From: JAXGPF01 sp964650945
GTDB lineage: Bacteria; Verrucomicrobiota; Kiritimatiellia; JAAZAB01
Length of the DNA stretch: 5,238 nucleotides
Assembly (NCBI GenBank): GCA_964650945.1
Contig: CAZYXU010000220.1
Coordinates: 1-5,238 of the forward strand
Reading direction: 5' to 3'
The number at the start of each line of letters is the position of its first letter. The stretch's first letter is position 1. Shown in pieces: positions 1-5,238 of this stretch. The notes under the pieces were generated by a model, which was not told the DNA's origin, searched no databases, and saw nothing but the letters and a program-made list of their open reading frames with translations. The position numbers and the translations under genes were made by a program.

Positions 1-28
1 CTATAGTCTACAGCCTTCAGCCTACAGT
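1..28. repeat. Degenerate heptamer tandem repeat (4 units)
   Basis: Four consecutive 7-bp units can be read directly: CTATAGT, CTACAGC, CTTCAGC and CTACAGT, with consensus CTACAGY. A poorer fifth unit (CTGAGCA, 29-35) may continue the array, and the array may also extend left past the window edge. It lies in the non-coding stretch upstream of the radical SAM gene. Short heptamer arrays of this kind occur between genes in several bacterial lineages, for example the STRR repeats of cyanobacteria. No function can be read from it here. The period is clear, but the array is short and imperfect. Confidence 0.6.
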
Positions 29-31
29 CTG

Positions 32-49
32 AGCATCCTGTGGGATGCT
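32..49. other. Perfect 7-bp stem-loop upstream of ygiQ-like gene
   Basis: AGCATCC (32-38) and GGATGCT (43-49) are exact reverse complements around a TGTG loop. There is no run of T after either arm, so it does not look like an intrinsic terminator. The right arm contains the ATG at 45, the first possible start codon of the downstream reading frame, and would hide it in a stem. This is one of two reasons for placing the real start further downstream. It could be a leader structure of the radical SAM transcript or the end of an upstream transcript. Confidence 0.5.
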
Positions 50-134
50 AATGAAATTTGCTCTCGTGACTCAACCATCTAAAAAGGTTAGGGATGATCA
101 TCCGCGGCGGGGCGGCTGCGCTGTGCCATCGGTA

Positions 135-1889
135 ATGGCGCGTCCGCCGTTGCCGATGACGGCTGAAGAACTTCAGCGGCGCGGCTGGTCGGCATGCGAT
201 GTCATTCTGGTCACCGGTGACGCTTATGTGGATCACCCGGCGTTCGGCGTGGCGCTGATCGGCCGGTGGCTGGAACACCTGGGATATCGGGTGGGGGTCA
301 TCGCCCAGCCTGACCCGCGGCGGGTGGAGGATTTTCGCGTTCTGGGCCGGCCCCGGCTTTGCTGGGGAATAACCGCGGGCAATGTTGACAGCGAACTGGC
401 CTTGTTGACCGTCATGCGCAAACGCCGCCGCGACGATCCTTATGCGCCCGGCGGGCGGGCGGGTCTGCGGCCGCGCAACGCTTCGATAGTCTACACCGCC
501 GCCGCGCGCCAGGCCTTCAAGGGCGTGCCGGTGGTGCTGGGCGGGGTCGAGGCATCGTTGCGCCGGTTTCCATATTACGATTTCTGGACCGACCGTGTGC
601 GCCGGTCAATCTTGTTCGACGCCAAGGCGGATGTTCTGGTTTACGGCATGGCGGAACGCGCGCTGGCCGCGGTGATGGAGCGGCTGGCGGCCGGGCTGGA
701 CACGCGGGGACTGGCCGGCACCGCGGCGATTTTCAATCAAATACCGGATCTGCCGCCCGGCGCCGCCGTCCATTTGCCGGCGTTCGAGGATGTCAGCCGC
801 GCGGATGATTCCGGGCGCCGGCAGTTTATGGAGATGGCGCGGATGATCGAAGCCGGGCATCATACGCCCGCTGCCGCCGGCGCTCCCGCCGCCGCGCCCG
901 TACTCCTGCAGCCAAGCGGCGGCCGCTGGCTGGCGGTGTATCCGCCGGCGGCGCCGCTGACCACCGCGGAAATGGATACGCTCTACCAACTGCCGTTCAC
1001 ACGCCGGCCCCATCCGCGCTACCAGGGCCGGCGTATTCCGGCGTTTGACATGATTAAAAACTCCGTGACCACCCATCGCGGGTGCTATGGCGCCTGCCGT
1101 TTTTGCGCCTTGCGCGCGCATCAGGGGGCGCACATCAGTTCGCGCTCGCTTGGCGGCATTGTTGCGGAAATCCGCCGGATCGCCGCCCGGCCGGATTTCG
1201 ACGGCGTCATCACCGATCTGGGCGGGCCGTCCGCCAATATGTTCGCTTCCGCTTGCGCCCGCGGCAATTCCTGCCGGCGGCCGGCCGGCGCCTGCGTGCA
1301 TCCGATCGTTTGCAGCAATCTGCGCGTCAACCACCCGGCGCTGATCGAGCTGTTGCGGGCCGCGCGGGCAGTTCCCGGTGTCAAACACGTCTTTGTTGCC
1401 AGCGGTATCCGGTTTGACCTGGCGCTGCTGCCGGGCGGAACGGAATGGCTGCGCGAACTGCTGGCGCAAGGGCATGTGGGCGGCCGCCTGAAAATCGCGC
1501 CGGAGCATGTGGTGGACAGCGTGTTGCGCGGCATGGGCAAACCGGCGGCGGAGGTGTACCAGCGGTTTGTCGAATTGTTCAAGGTACAGGCGCGCGCGGC
1601 CGGCGCGCGCGCCGGCCTGACCGAATATTTTATCAGCGGCCATCCCGGCTGTACGCTGGACGATATGCGGAAGCTGGCCGCATATCTTAAAGCGGCCGGG
1701 CTGCGGCCGGAGCAGGTGCAGGATTATTACCCCGCGCCCCTGACCATGAGCGCCGCCATGTTTTACACCGGCCTGGAACCGGAAGGCCTGCAGCCCATCC
1801 ACATCCCGCGTTCCGACCGCGAAAAGGCGCAGCAGCGCGCGTTGCTGCTGGGGCAGCTTCCGCAATGCCGCCGGAACCCTGCCGGCTAA
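135..1889 (+). CDS. ygiQ: YgiQ family radical SAM protein (UPF0313)
   Basis: Cytoplasmic radical SAM protein of the YgiQ/UPF0313 family, whose substrate is unknown to me. Numbered from the ATG at 135 (584 aa), GDAYVDHPAFG lies at 28-38 and GGVEASLRR at 136-144. The [4Fe-4S]/SAM motif CxxxCxxC is C317, C321 and C324. DLGGPSANM (361-369), KIAPEH (453-458) and YFISGHPG (498-505) follow. A second cysteine group (C374, C380, C387, C393) matches a cysteine cluster I recall from E. coli YgiQ. An Ala/Pro-rich stretch at 244-256 lies in the family's variable region. The protein is shorter than E. coli YgiQ (about 740 aa), mainly at the C-terminus. The frame is open from ATG 45, but codons before about 105 are AT-rich at third positions, unlike the body. 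Family similarity (LPMTAEEL...GW) begins just after the ATG at 135; GTG 123 and ATG 156 are alternatives. No start has a good ribosome binding site. The gene converges on the sialidase-like gene with overlapping stops. Confidence 0.93.
   Translation: MARPPLPMTAEELQRRGWSACDVILVTGDAYVDHPAFGVALIGRWLEHLGYRVGVIAQPDPRRVEDFRVLGRPRLCWGITAGNVDSELALLTVMRKRRRDDPYAPGGRAGLRPRNASIVYTAAARQAFKGVPVVLGGVEASLRRFPYYDFWTDRVRRSILFDAKADVLVYGMAERALAAVMERLAAGLDTRGLAGTAAIFNQIPDLPPGAAVHLPAFEDVSRADDSGRRQFMEMARMIEAGHHTPAAAGAPAAAPVLLQPSGGRWLAVYPPAAPLTTAEMDTLYQLPFTRRPHPRYQGRRIPAFDMIKNSVTTHRGCYGACRFCALRAHQGAHISSRSLGGIVAEIRRIAARPDFDGVITDLGGPSANMFASACARGNSCRRPAGACVHPIVCSNLRVNHPALIELLRAARAVPGVKHVFVASGIRFDLALLPGGTEWLRELLAQGHVGGRLKIAPEHVVDSVLRGMGKPAAEVYQRFVELFKVQARAAGARAGLTEYFISGHPGCTLDDMRKLAAYLKAAGLRPEQVQDYYPAPLTMSAAMFYTGLEPEGLQPIHIPRSDREKAQQRALLLGQLPQCRRNPAG
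1589..1613. repeat. Intragenic GC hairpin inside ygiQ-like gene
   Basis: GGCGCGCGC (1589-1597) and GCGCGCGCC (1605-1613) are exact reverse complements around a 7-nt GC loop. It falls in codons for an Ala/Arg/Gly stretch just before the YFISGHPG motif. This part aligns with E. coli YgiQ without a length change but is poorly conserved. It may only reflect GC-rich Ala/Arg codon choice. No function is claimed. Confidence 0.35.
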
Positions 1890-3037
1890 AGCTCGAAATA
1901 TTTGCGCCGCACCACCTTCAACTTGCAGGAAGCCAGGTTGCGGGGCAGGTAAACGCCTTCGGCGTTGGTGCGCATGACGCCTTCATAGTAGGTGAAAACC
2001 GCCCGGGCGCCGTGGAAGCAGATGCTGTAATAGCAGTTGGTGGGGACGCTGTCCGGCTCCAGCAATCCATGGCGCCGCCAGGTCGCGCCATGATCGTCGC
2101 TGACGGCGATGGCCAGCGGGCGCCGCCAGCTCCATTGCAGGTGTCCCATCGGGATGCCGGTGCGGTCGTTGAACAGCATGACCAGGCGGTCGCCGCCCGG
2201 CAACCGCTTGATGCTTTGCGGACCGTTCGGCATGGCAAATTCGGGGATGGCCTGAAACGGCGACCAGGTTTCTCCGCCATCGCGCGTGAAGGCGCGGTAG
2301 GCGTAACCGCCGTTCGAACGGCACCACATCATCACACGCCCGTCGGCCAATTCCACCACGCCCGGCTCCTGGCATTGCACCTGCCGTTCCCGGATATGCC
2401 GCCAGGCTTCCGGTAAACGCTTGTCAACCAATTGCGGCCGGCGCACGTTGGCCGGTTCGATCCGGATTTCCCGGGCGCCCAGCCGCCAGCTTGCGCCGGC
2501 ATCGTCGGAAATCACGCAGCCGCAGACTGATGGCTGGGCGAGCGCAATGGATGTTCCATGGAAAGCGTAGGGCGCCAGCAGCCGGCCGGAGCGCAATTGC
2601 ACCAGCCGGTCGTTGTTGATGACAAAATAGCCCGGCCGTTCGATCATCCGCGCCGGCTTGGTCCAGCGGCGGGCATTGCCGGCGGCAGTCATAAAATAAG
2701 GACGGCAGTCATCCTGTGACTGCTTGCGTAAAAATATCCCCGCCAGCCGCCCGTCCTGCAGCGGCAGCAGGCTGATGGACATCAGGTTCAGGACTCCCCG
2801 GGGTGTCGGCAGGAATACCCGCGGTTTGGACCAATGCCGGCCGCCATCCCGCGAGCGGCGTTCGATTAGCGTGGCGGGAGCGCTGTCGCCGGACCCATGA
2901 AAACTTCCGTAAACCAGCAGCAGATCGCCGTTGGCCAGCGGCGCGACGCAACCCTCGCCCGTGCGCAATCCGTCGGTCCGATGATCCGCGATCAATTCTT
3001 CATGCAAGATGTAGGGCGTGATGTCGTGTTGTTTCAT
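1886..3037 (-). CDS. Sialidase-family (BNR/Asp-box) beta-propeller protein
   Basis: A 383-aa protein of the sialidase superfamily, probably a six-bladed propeller glycosidase that cleaves terminal sialic acid or a related 2-keto sugar acid. Four canonical Asp boxes (S/T-x-D-x-G-x-x-W) lie at 62-69, 177-184, 251-258 and 313-320, with a degenerate one near 117-125. QEPGVVELADGR (223-234), then R240, resembles the acid/base Glu and Arg region of GH33-like enzymes. YYSI...YYEG (336-353) resembles the Tyr/Glu nucleophile region. The N-terminal Arg motif RIP is not present; RTGEG (25-29) sits where it would be expected. No signal peptide or membrane segment is visible, so a cytoplasmic location is inferred, which is unusual for an enzyme attacking polymeric glycans. 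An in-frame TAA at 3047-3049 fixes ATG 3037 as the earliest start. It lies 78 bp after the MEMO gene on the same strand with no visible terminator between them, so co-transcription is plausible. The exact substrate is uncertain. Confidence 0.85.
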   Translation of the reverse strand: MKQHDITPYILHEELIADHRTDGLRTGEGCVAPLANGDLLLVYGSFHGSGDSAPATLIERRSRDGGRHWSKPRVFLPTPRGVLNLMSISLLPLQDGRLAGIFLRKQSQDDCRPYFMTAAGNARRWTKPARMIERPGYFVINNDRLVQLRSGRLLAPYAFHGTSIALAQPSVCGCVISDDAGASWRLGAREIRIEPANVRRPQLVDKRLPEAWRHIRERQVQCQEPGVVELADGRVMMWCRSNGGYAYRAFTRDGGETWSPFQAIPEFAMPNGPQSIKRLPGGDRLVMLFNDRTGIPMGHLQWSWRRPLAIAVSDDHGATWRRHGLLEPDSVPTNCYYSICFHGARAVFTYYEGVMRTNAEGVYLPRNLASCKLKVVRRKYFEL

Positions 3038-3049
3038 AAGTATATGTTA

Positions 3050-3056
3050 CTTCCTT
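3050..3056 (-). promoter_or_regulatory. Shine-Dalgarno of sialidase-like gene, long spacer
   Basis: On the - strand AAGGAAG lies upstream of the ATG at 3037, with 12 bases between them (longer than the usual 5-9). It is the only purine-rich block near this start, and the in-frame stop between it and the ATG excludes earlier starts. Confidence 0.55.
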
Positions 3057-3115
3057 GTTTTTGGCGCTTCATCCAATTTTCCCAAAGCCGCGGATGCCCG
3101 TGGAGGGGGGCGTGG

Positions 3116-4087
3116 TTATTGGCCAGGGCGGCTGTCAGGGTTTAGCGGAAACACCACCGCCCCGTAGCCCACCACCCATTGCCCCCGGCTTTCCGGGTGA
3201 TCGTCGCCGCTGTTGCGGTAATGCAACACCACCCCCTGCTTGCATCCCTGTTGCGCGGCAAATTCCATCGCCACCGCCACCGCGGCAATGCCGCAGAAGA
3301 CCTGGTGTGACGGCTGCCAGGCCCCCAGGACCGATTCGGTCTGCATGGCGGCCACTTTTTCCAGCGTGGCGCGGTCGGTGCGGGTGACCTTGGCGTAATC
3401 GGGATCGTGCAGCATATCGGAACTGGCGACGACTACGATCTTTTTTTGCTGCGCAAGCTTGACCAGGCCGGCGCCCAGCGCGGCGCGCGTCTGGGCGTCG
3501 TGGTCGCCGATGATGATCGGCAGCAATTTGGCGTTGGGCAGGGCGGCTTGGGCGAAAGGGATAAGGTTTTCCGCCGAGTGTTCGCCCTGGTGCGGACGGC
3601 TGTCGAAGAAAACCCGCCGGCCGGCGCCAATCAGGATTTCTCCGGCTTCCCGGTCCAACGCCGCTTGGCCCAGCGGGGTGGCGATGGCGTCGCCGGCCAT
3701 CACCGCCGCGCCGGCAAATGCCCGGCTATGGCTGAATCCGAGGATCACCACGGTATCCGGCGCCAGCCCGGCGGCGGCCTGAGCGCGCAAGACGCTGAAA
3801 ACATGCCCCGCCACCGGTCCGGAATAAATATAGCCGGCGTGCGGGGCGATGGCTGCGGCCACCCGGCCGGTGACGGCGCGGGCGGCAGGCGTTTTGATGT
3901 ATTCCTCCAGCATGGAGCGCAATTCGCCGGAGTCGTCCGGGAACCAACGCCCGGCGCCGATGGCCCGATTGACGGTCTGGGATGCGTTATTTTCCATGGC
4001 AAATACTCCCGCAGGTATTGCGCCGGCCGCCAATGCCAGTGCGGTTAACAGCCGGATCGGGGTGCATACTGTCCCGGTTAATTGCAT
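3116..4087 (-). CDS. amrB: MEMO family / AmmeMemoRadiSam system protein B
   Basis: MEMO1-family protein, related to class III extradiol dioxygenases; the bacterial member is part of the AmmeMemoRadiSam set. Numbered from the first ATG (323 aa), GRWFPDD (46-52) is the family's N-terminal motif. H83 in APHAGY, H120 in GFSH and C265 in FCG correspond to the human MEMO1 metal ligands H49, H81 and C244. SSDMLH ends at H227, matching H192. GEHSAENLIPF (168-178) and HYRNSGD (289-295) are further family motifs. Residues 1-30 resemble a signal peptide: an Arg, a hydrophobic run, then VFA before MENN, which would make the protein periplasmic. However, the in-frame ATG at 3997 (residue 31) has a good Shine-Dalgarno, and starting there gives the usual cytoplasmic family length (293 aa). 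TTG 4096 and GTG 4090 are also open. A TTGACA promoter candidate and two dyads lie immediately upstream. AMMECR1 and the cognate radical SAM partner are absent from the window. Confidence 0.9.
   Translation of the reverse strand: MQLTGTVCTPIRLLTALALAAGAIPAGVFAMENNASQTVNRAIGAGRWFPDDSGELRSMLEEYIKTPAARAVTGRVAAAIAPHAGYIYSGPVAGHVFSVLRAQAAAGLAPDTVVILGFSHSRAFAGAAVMAGDAIATPLGQAALDREAGEILIGAGRRVFFDSRPHQGEHSAENLIPFAQAALPNAKLLPIIIGDHDAQTRAALGAGLVKLAQQKKIVVVASSDMLHDPDYAKVTRTDRATLEKVAAMQTESVLGAWQPSHQVFCGIAAVAVAMEFAAQQGCKQGVVLHYRNSGDDHPESRGQWVVGYGAVVFPLNPDSRPGQ
4006..4010 (-). promoter_or_regulatory. Shine-Dalgarno for internal MEMO start (ATG 3997)
   Basis: On the - strand GGGAG is followed by 8 bases and then the in-frame ATG at 3997. 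This is much better than anything before the ATG at 4087, whose upstream bases show only GGTAG-like matches. It supports a start that skips the signal-like segment. The GGGAG also reads as ordinary Ala-Gly-Val codons of the longer frame, so it could be coincidental. Confidence 0.5.
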
Positions 4088-4097
4088 CACATGCAAT
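4081..4097. promoter_or_regulatory. Operator-like dyad 1 (ATTGCAT-N3-ATGCAAT)
   Basis: A perfect 17-bp dyad: ATTGCAT (4081-4087), CAC, ATGCAAT (4091-4097). It overlaps the candidate -10 hexamer and the expected transcription start of the MEMO promoter, as well as the first ATG of the MEMO frame. It shares the core GCAT-N3-ATGC with the neighbouring dyad. This fits a repressor site; the regulator family cannot be named from sequence alone. Confidence 0.55.
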
Positions 4098-4124
4098 CTA
4101 CCGCATTACATGCGGCTTTGTCAA
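4095..4124 (-). promoter_or_regulatory. Candidate sigma70-type promoter for MEMO gene
   Basis: On the - strand a perfect TTGACA -35 (4119-4124) is followed, after 18 bases, by TAGATT (4095-4100; 4 of 6 matches to TATAAT). Transcription would start near 4088, which would leave the ATG at 4087 leaderless but give the ATG at 3997 a leader of about 90 bases with its Shine-Dalgarno. An alternative -10, TTTAAT (4124-4129), has only a weak -35 (TGGATT, 4146-4151). The -10 is weak, so the promoter is tentative. Confidence 0.4.
4101..4115. promoter_or_regulatory. Operator-like dyad 2 (CCGCAT-N3-ATGCGG)
   Basis: A perfect 15-bp dyad: CCGCAT (4101-4106), TAC, ATGCGG (4110-4115). It lies in the spacer between the candidate -35 and -10. 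Its centre is 19 bp from that of dyad 1, close to two helical turns, so two dimers could bind on the same DNA face. In RNA it could also form a small hairpin, but no T-run follows on either strand to make it a terminator. Confidence 0.55.
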
Positions 4125-4144
4125 TTAAAGGATATGGCCCAGCC

Positions 4145-4164
4145 AAATCCAGGGAAATCCAGGG
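4145..4164. repeat. 10-bp tandem duplication after fucosidase stop
   Basis: AAATCCAGGG occurs twice back to back with no mismatch (4145-4154 and 4155-4164), 4 bp beyond the stop codon of the fucosidase gene. It looks like a slippage duplication. No hairpin or T-run makes it a terminator. Confidence 0.6.
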
Positions 4165-4168
4165 ATGC

Positions 4169-5238
4169 TCAATCGGAGCGTTTCAACCATACCCCGCGGA
4201 TTTCGGCAAAATATACGCGGTTAATCATGCTGGTGGGGTGGAGCGAGATGGCGGACATGCCCTTCGGCAGTTGCATGACTCCGGCCTGCTGCCGCCGGAA
4301 TTGATGGCTGACCGACCAGGAATAAGTCGGTCGCATGCGGGGCTCGCGGATCAACGGCGTGGCCCGGATTACGCCATGCAAAACGCGACGCCCCGCCTGC
4401 ACCGCATACCCGCTGCCGGCCAGGTGTTTGGGACAGCGCGCATCCAGGTATATGGCATAACGGCCGGACGCGGGGCAGTGGACCAACCAGGTGACTTTTT
4501 GTTCCGCGCGTTCCCAGTCCACGAATACTTTTTGGGTTTTCTGCCAGGGCATCGGCGTATCGGCCGGGTAACCCGCGATTTCCTGCCGGATGCGGATCAA
4601 ATGGCCCTTGCGCCGCCGTCCGCTTCGGACGGCACATTCCGGGGGCAGGAAAGTGGCGCCATCCGCCTTGGCCGGGACGACAGGCGGAGCGCTTTTTTCC
4701 GGTGCGGGCGCCGCGGGAATATGCCGGAATGTCAGGCGGATGACATTGGCTTCGAGTTGGGGCGGGCGCGTGGGCAGACCGTGAATTTCCAGGCCCCTGG
4801 ATGTTGCCCGGGCGGATAGCCGGCCATGATAACCGGCCAGGGATGCCGTTTGCGGCTCCAGGCGAATTGCCGGAATGCGGATGGACGTCTGCGCCGGCCA
4901 TTCCGGCAGTAGCAGGAATAATTTGCGCCCGCGCCGGGTGGCGGTTATCGGCCATGCGAGGGAAGCATTGTAATAGGTGGCGGCCGAGGCGCGGGTGGCC
5001 GGGTAGGGCGCAGTATGATAAATTGCATCGGCATTGCGCCGTACCCATGCGCCGAATTCCCGCGCCAACGCCAGCCGGTCTTTGGGGATCGTTCCATCCG
5101 GCTTCGGTCCGAAATTGAGCGCCAGGTTGCCGCCATGGCCGGCGGTATGCAGCAGGCTCCTGGCCAGAAACGGCGCCGAGTATAGCGCGCAATTTTCCAC
5201 GTAGCCCCATTCGTCGCCCAGCGCCTGGCAGACTTCAA
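4169..5238 (-). CDS. GH29 alpha-L-fucosidase, C-terminal part with extra module (partial)
   Basis: The 3' part of a glycoside hydrolase family 29 alpha-L-fucosidase, which releases terminal L-fucose from glycans. The frame is open to the window edge, so the start, any signal peptide and the catalytic nucleophile lie outside. Numbered from the first complete codon at the edge (355 residues visible), EVCQALGDEWGY (1-12) and GNLALNFGPKPDGTIP (36-51) are the conserved end of the catalytic barrel. NADAIYHT (68-75) corresponds to the family's NGEAIY-T motif. A beta-rich domain follows to about 172 (LFLLLPEWP, then LAGYHGRLSA). A Pro/Ala-rich linker lies near 174-192, then a module at roughly 212-353. 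That module has W-x-V-x-C-P-A-S-G-R-Y-A-I-Y-L and ends in RVYFAEIRGVWL, reading like the beta-sandwich modules appended to GH29 enzymes, perhaps carbohydrate-binding. The GTG at 5200 in this frame is internal, not a real start. The stop TGA is at 4169-4171, 81 bp before the first ATG of the MEMO frame. Confidence 0.88.
   Translation of the reverse strand, partial: EVCQALGDEWGYVENCALYSAPFLARSLLHTAGHGGNLALNFGPKPDGTIPKDRLALAREFGAWVRRNADAIYHTAPYPATRASAATYYNASLAWPITATRRGRKLFLLLPEWPAQTSIRIPAIRLEPQTASLAGYHGRLSARATSRGLEIHGLPTRPPQLEANVIRLTFRHIPAAPAPEKSAPPVVPAKADGATFLPPECAVRSGRRRKGHLIRIRQEIAGYPADTPMPWQKTQKVFVDWERAEQKVTWLVHCPASGRYAIYLDARCPKHLAGSGYAVQAGRRVLHGVIRATPLIREPRMRPTYSWSVSHQFRRQQAGVMQLPKGMSAISLHPTSMINRVYFAEIRGVWLKRSD

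Noticed and set aside
1..35. CRISPR array
   Set aside because: The units are 7 bp with no spacers, so this is a short tandem repeat, not a CRISPR.
606..1865. Long open frame (419 codons) on the - strand opposite the radical SAM gene
   Set aside because: It is antisense to a frame with clear family motifs along its whole length, its product has no recognisable domain and is rich in Arg, Gln and Gly as expected of GC-rich shadow frames.
1865..2416. Open frame (183 codons) on the + strand starting at the end of the radical SAM gene
   Set aside because: It runs antisense to the Asp-box protein, has no ribosome binding site and no recognisable product.
3039..3044. TATACT on the - strand as a -10 box for the sialidase-like gene
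   Set aside because: It ends one base before the ATG at 3037, so transcription would start inside the coding region and exclude the Shine-Dalgarno; there is no convincing -35 either.
3038..3115. Terminator between the MEMO and sialidase-like genes
   Set aside because: Only 4-bp inverted matches are found (TTGG/CCAA at 3061-3076) with no strong stem plus T-run.
4101..4129. Dyad 2 as an intrinsic terminator for the fucosidase gene
   Set aside because: The stem is 6 bp with a 3-base loop and is followed on the - strand by GTAGATT, not a T-run; its position inside a promoter candidate fits an operator better.
4221..5210. Open frame (329 codons) on the - strand overlapping the fucosidase gene in another frame
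   Set aside because: The overlapping frame carries the GH29 motifs; this product is Pro/Arg/Gly-rich with no domain, and is a shadow.

Overview
The window is GC-rich, densely coding bacterial DNA. It looks like a glycan-degrading member of the Planctomycetota-Verrucomicrobiota-Lentisphaerota-Kiritimatiellota superphylum. This placement is an inference from gene content (a cytoplasmic-looking sialidase-fold protein, a GH29 fucosidase with an extra C-terminal module, and a MEMO protein with a possible signal peptide) and from base composition. No rRNA or marker gene in the window fixes it.

Layout. Bases 1-134 are a short upstream region with a degenerate 7-bp tandem repeat and a perfect hairpin. 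A YgiQ-family radical SAM protein follows on the + strand (about 135-1889). The rest of the window is read on the - strand. In transcription order it holds the C-terminal part of a GH29 alpha-L-fucosidase that runs off the right edge (5238-4169), a MEMO/AmmeMemoRadiSam protein B homologue (4087-3116, or 3997-3116 with the internal start), and a BNR/Asp-box sialidase-family protein (3037-1886). The radical SAM gene and the sialidase-like gene converge so tightly that their stop codons overlap by 4 bp.

How the genes may work together. L-fucose and sialic acid are the usual terminal caps of mucin and other host glycans. A fucosidase and a sialidase-fold enzyme on one strand therefore suggest part of a locus for removing terminal sugars. 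The MEMO gene between them has no known glycan role. Its usual partners (an AMMECR1-domain protein and the AmmeMemoRadiSam radical SAM enzyme) are not in the window, and the YgiQ protein is a different radical SAM family.

The most interesting non-coding structure is the 81-bp gap between the fucosidase and MEMO genes. It holds a TTGACA-type -35 candidate, and two perfect GCAT-N3-ATGC dyads cover the promoter core and reach 7 bp into the MEMO reading frame. Their centres are 19 bp apart. This looks like a repressor-controlled promoter, so MEMO and the sialidase-like gene may be regulated separately from the fucosidase.
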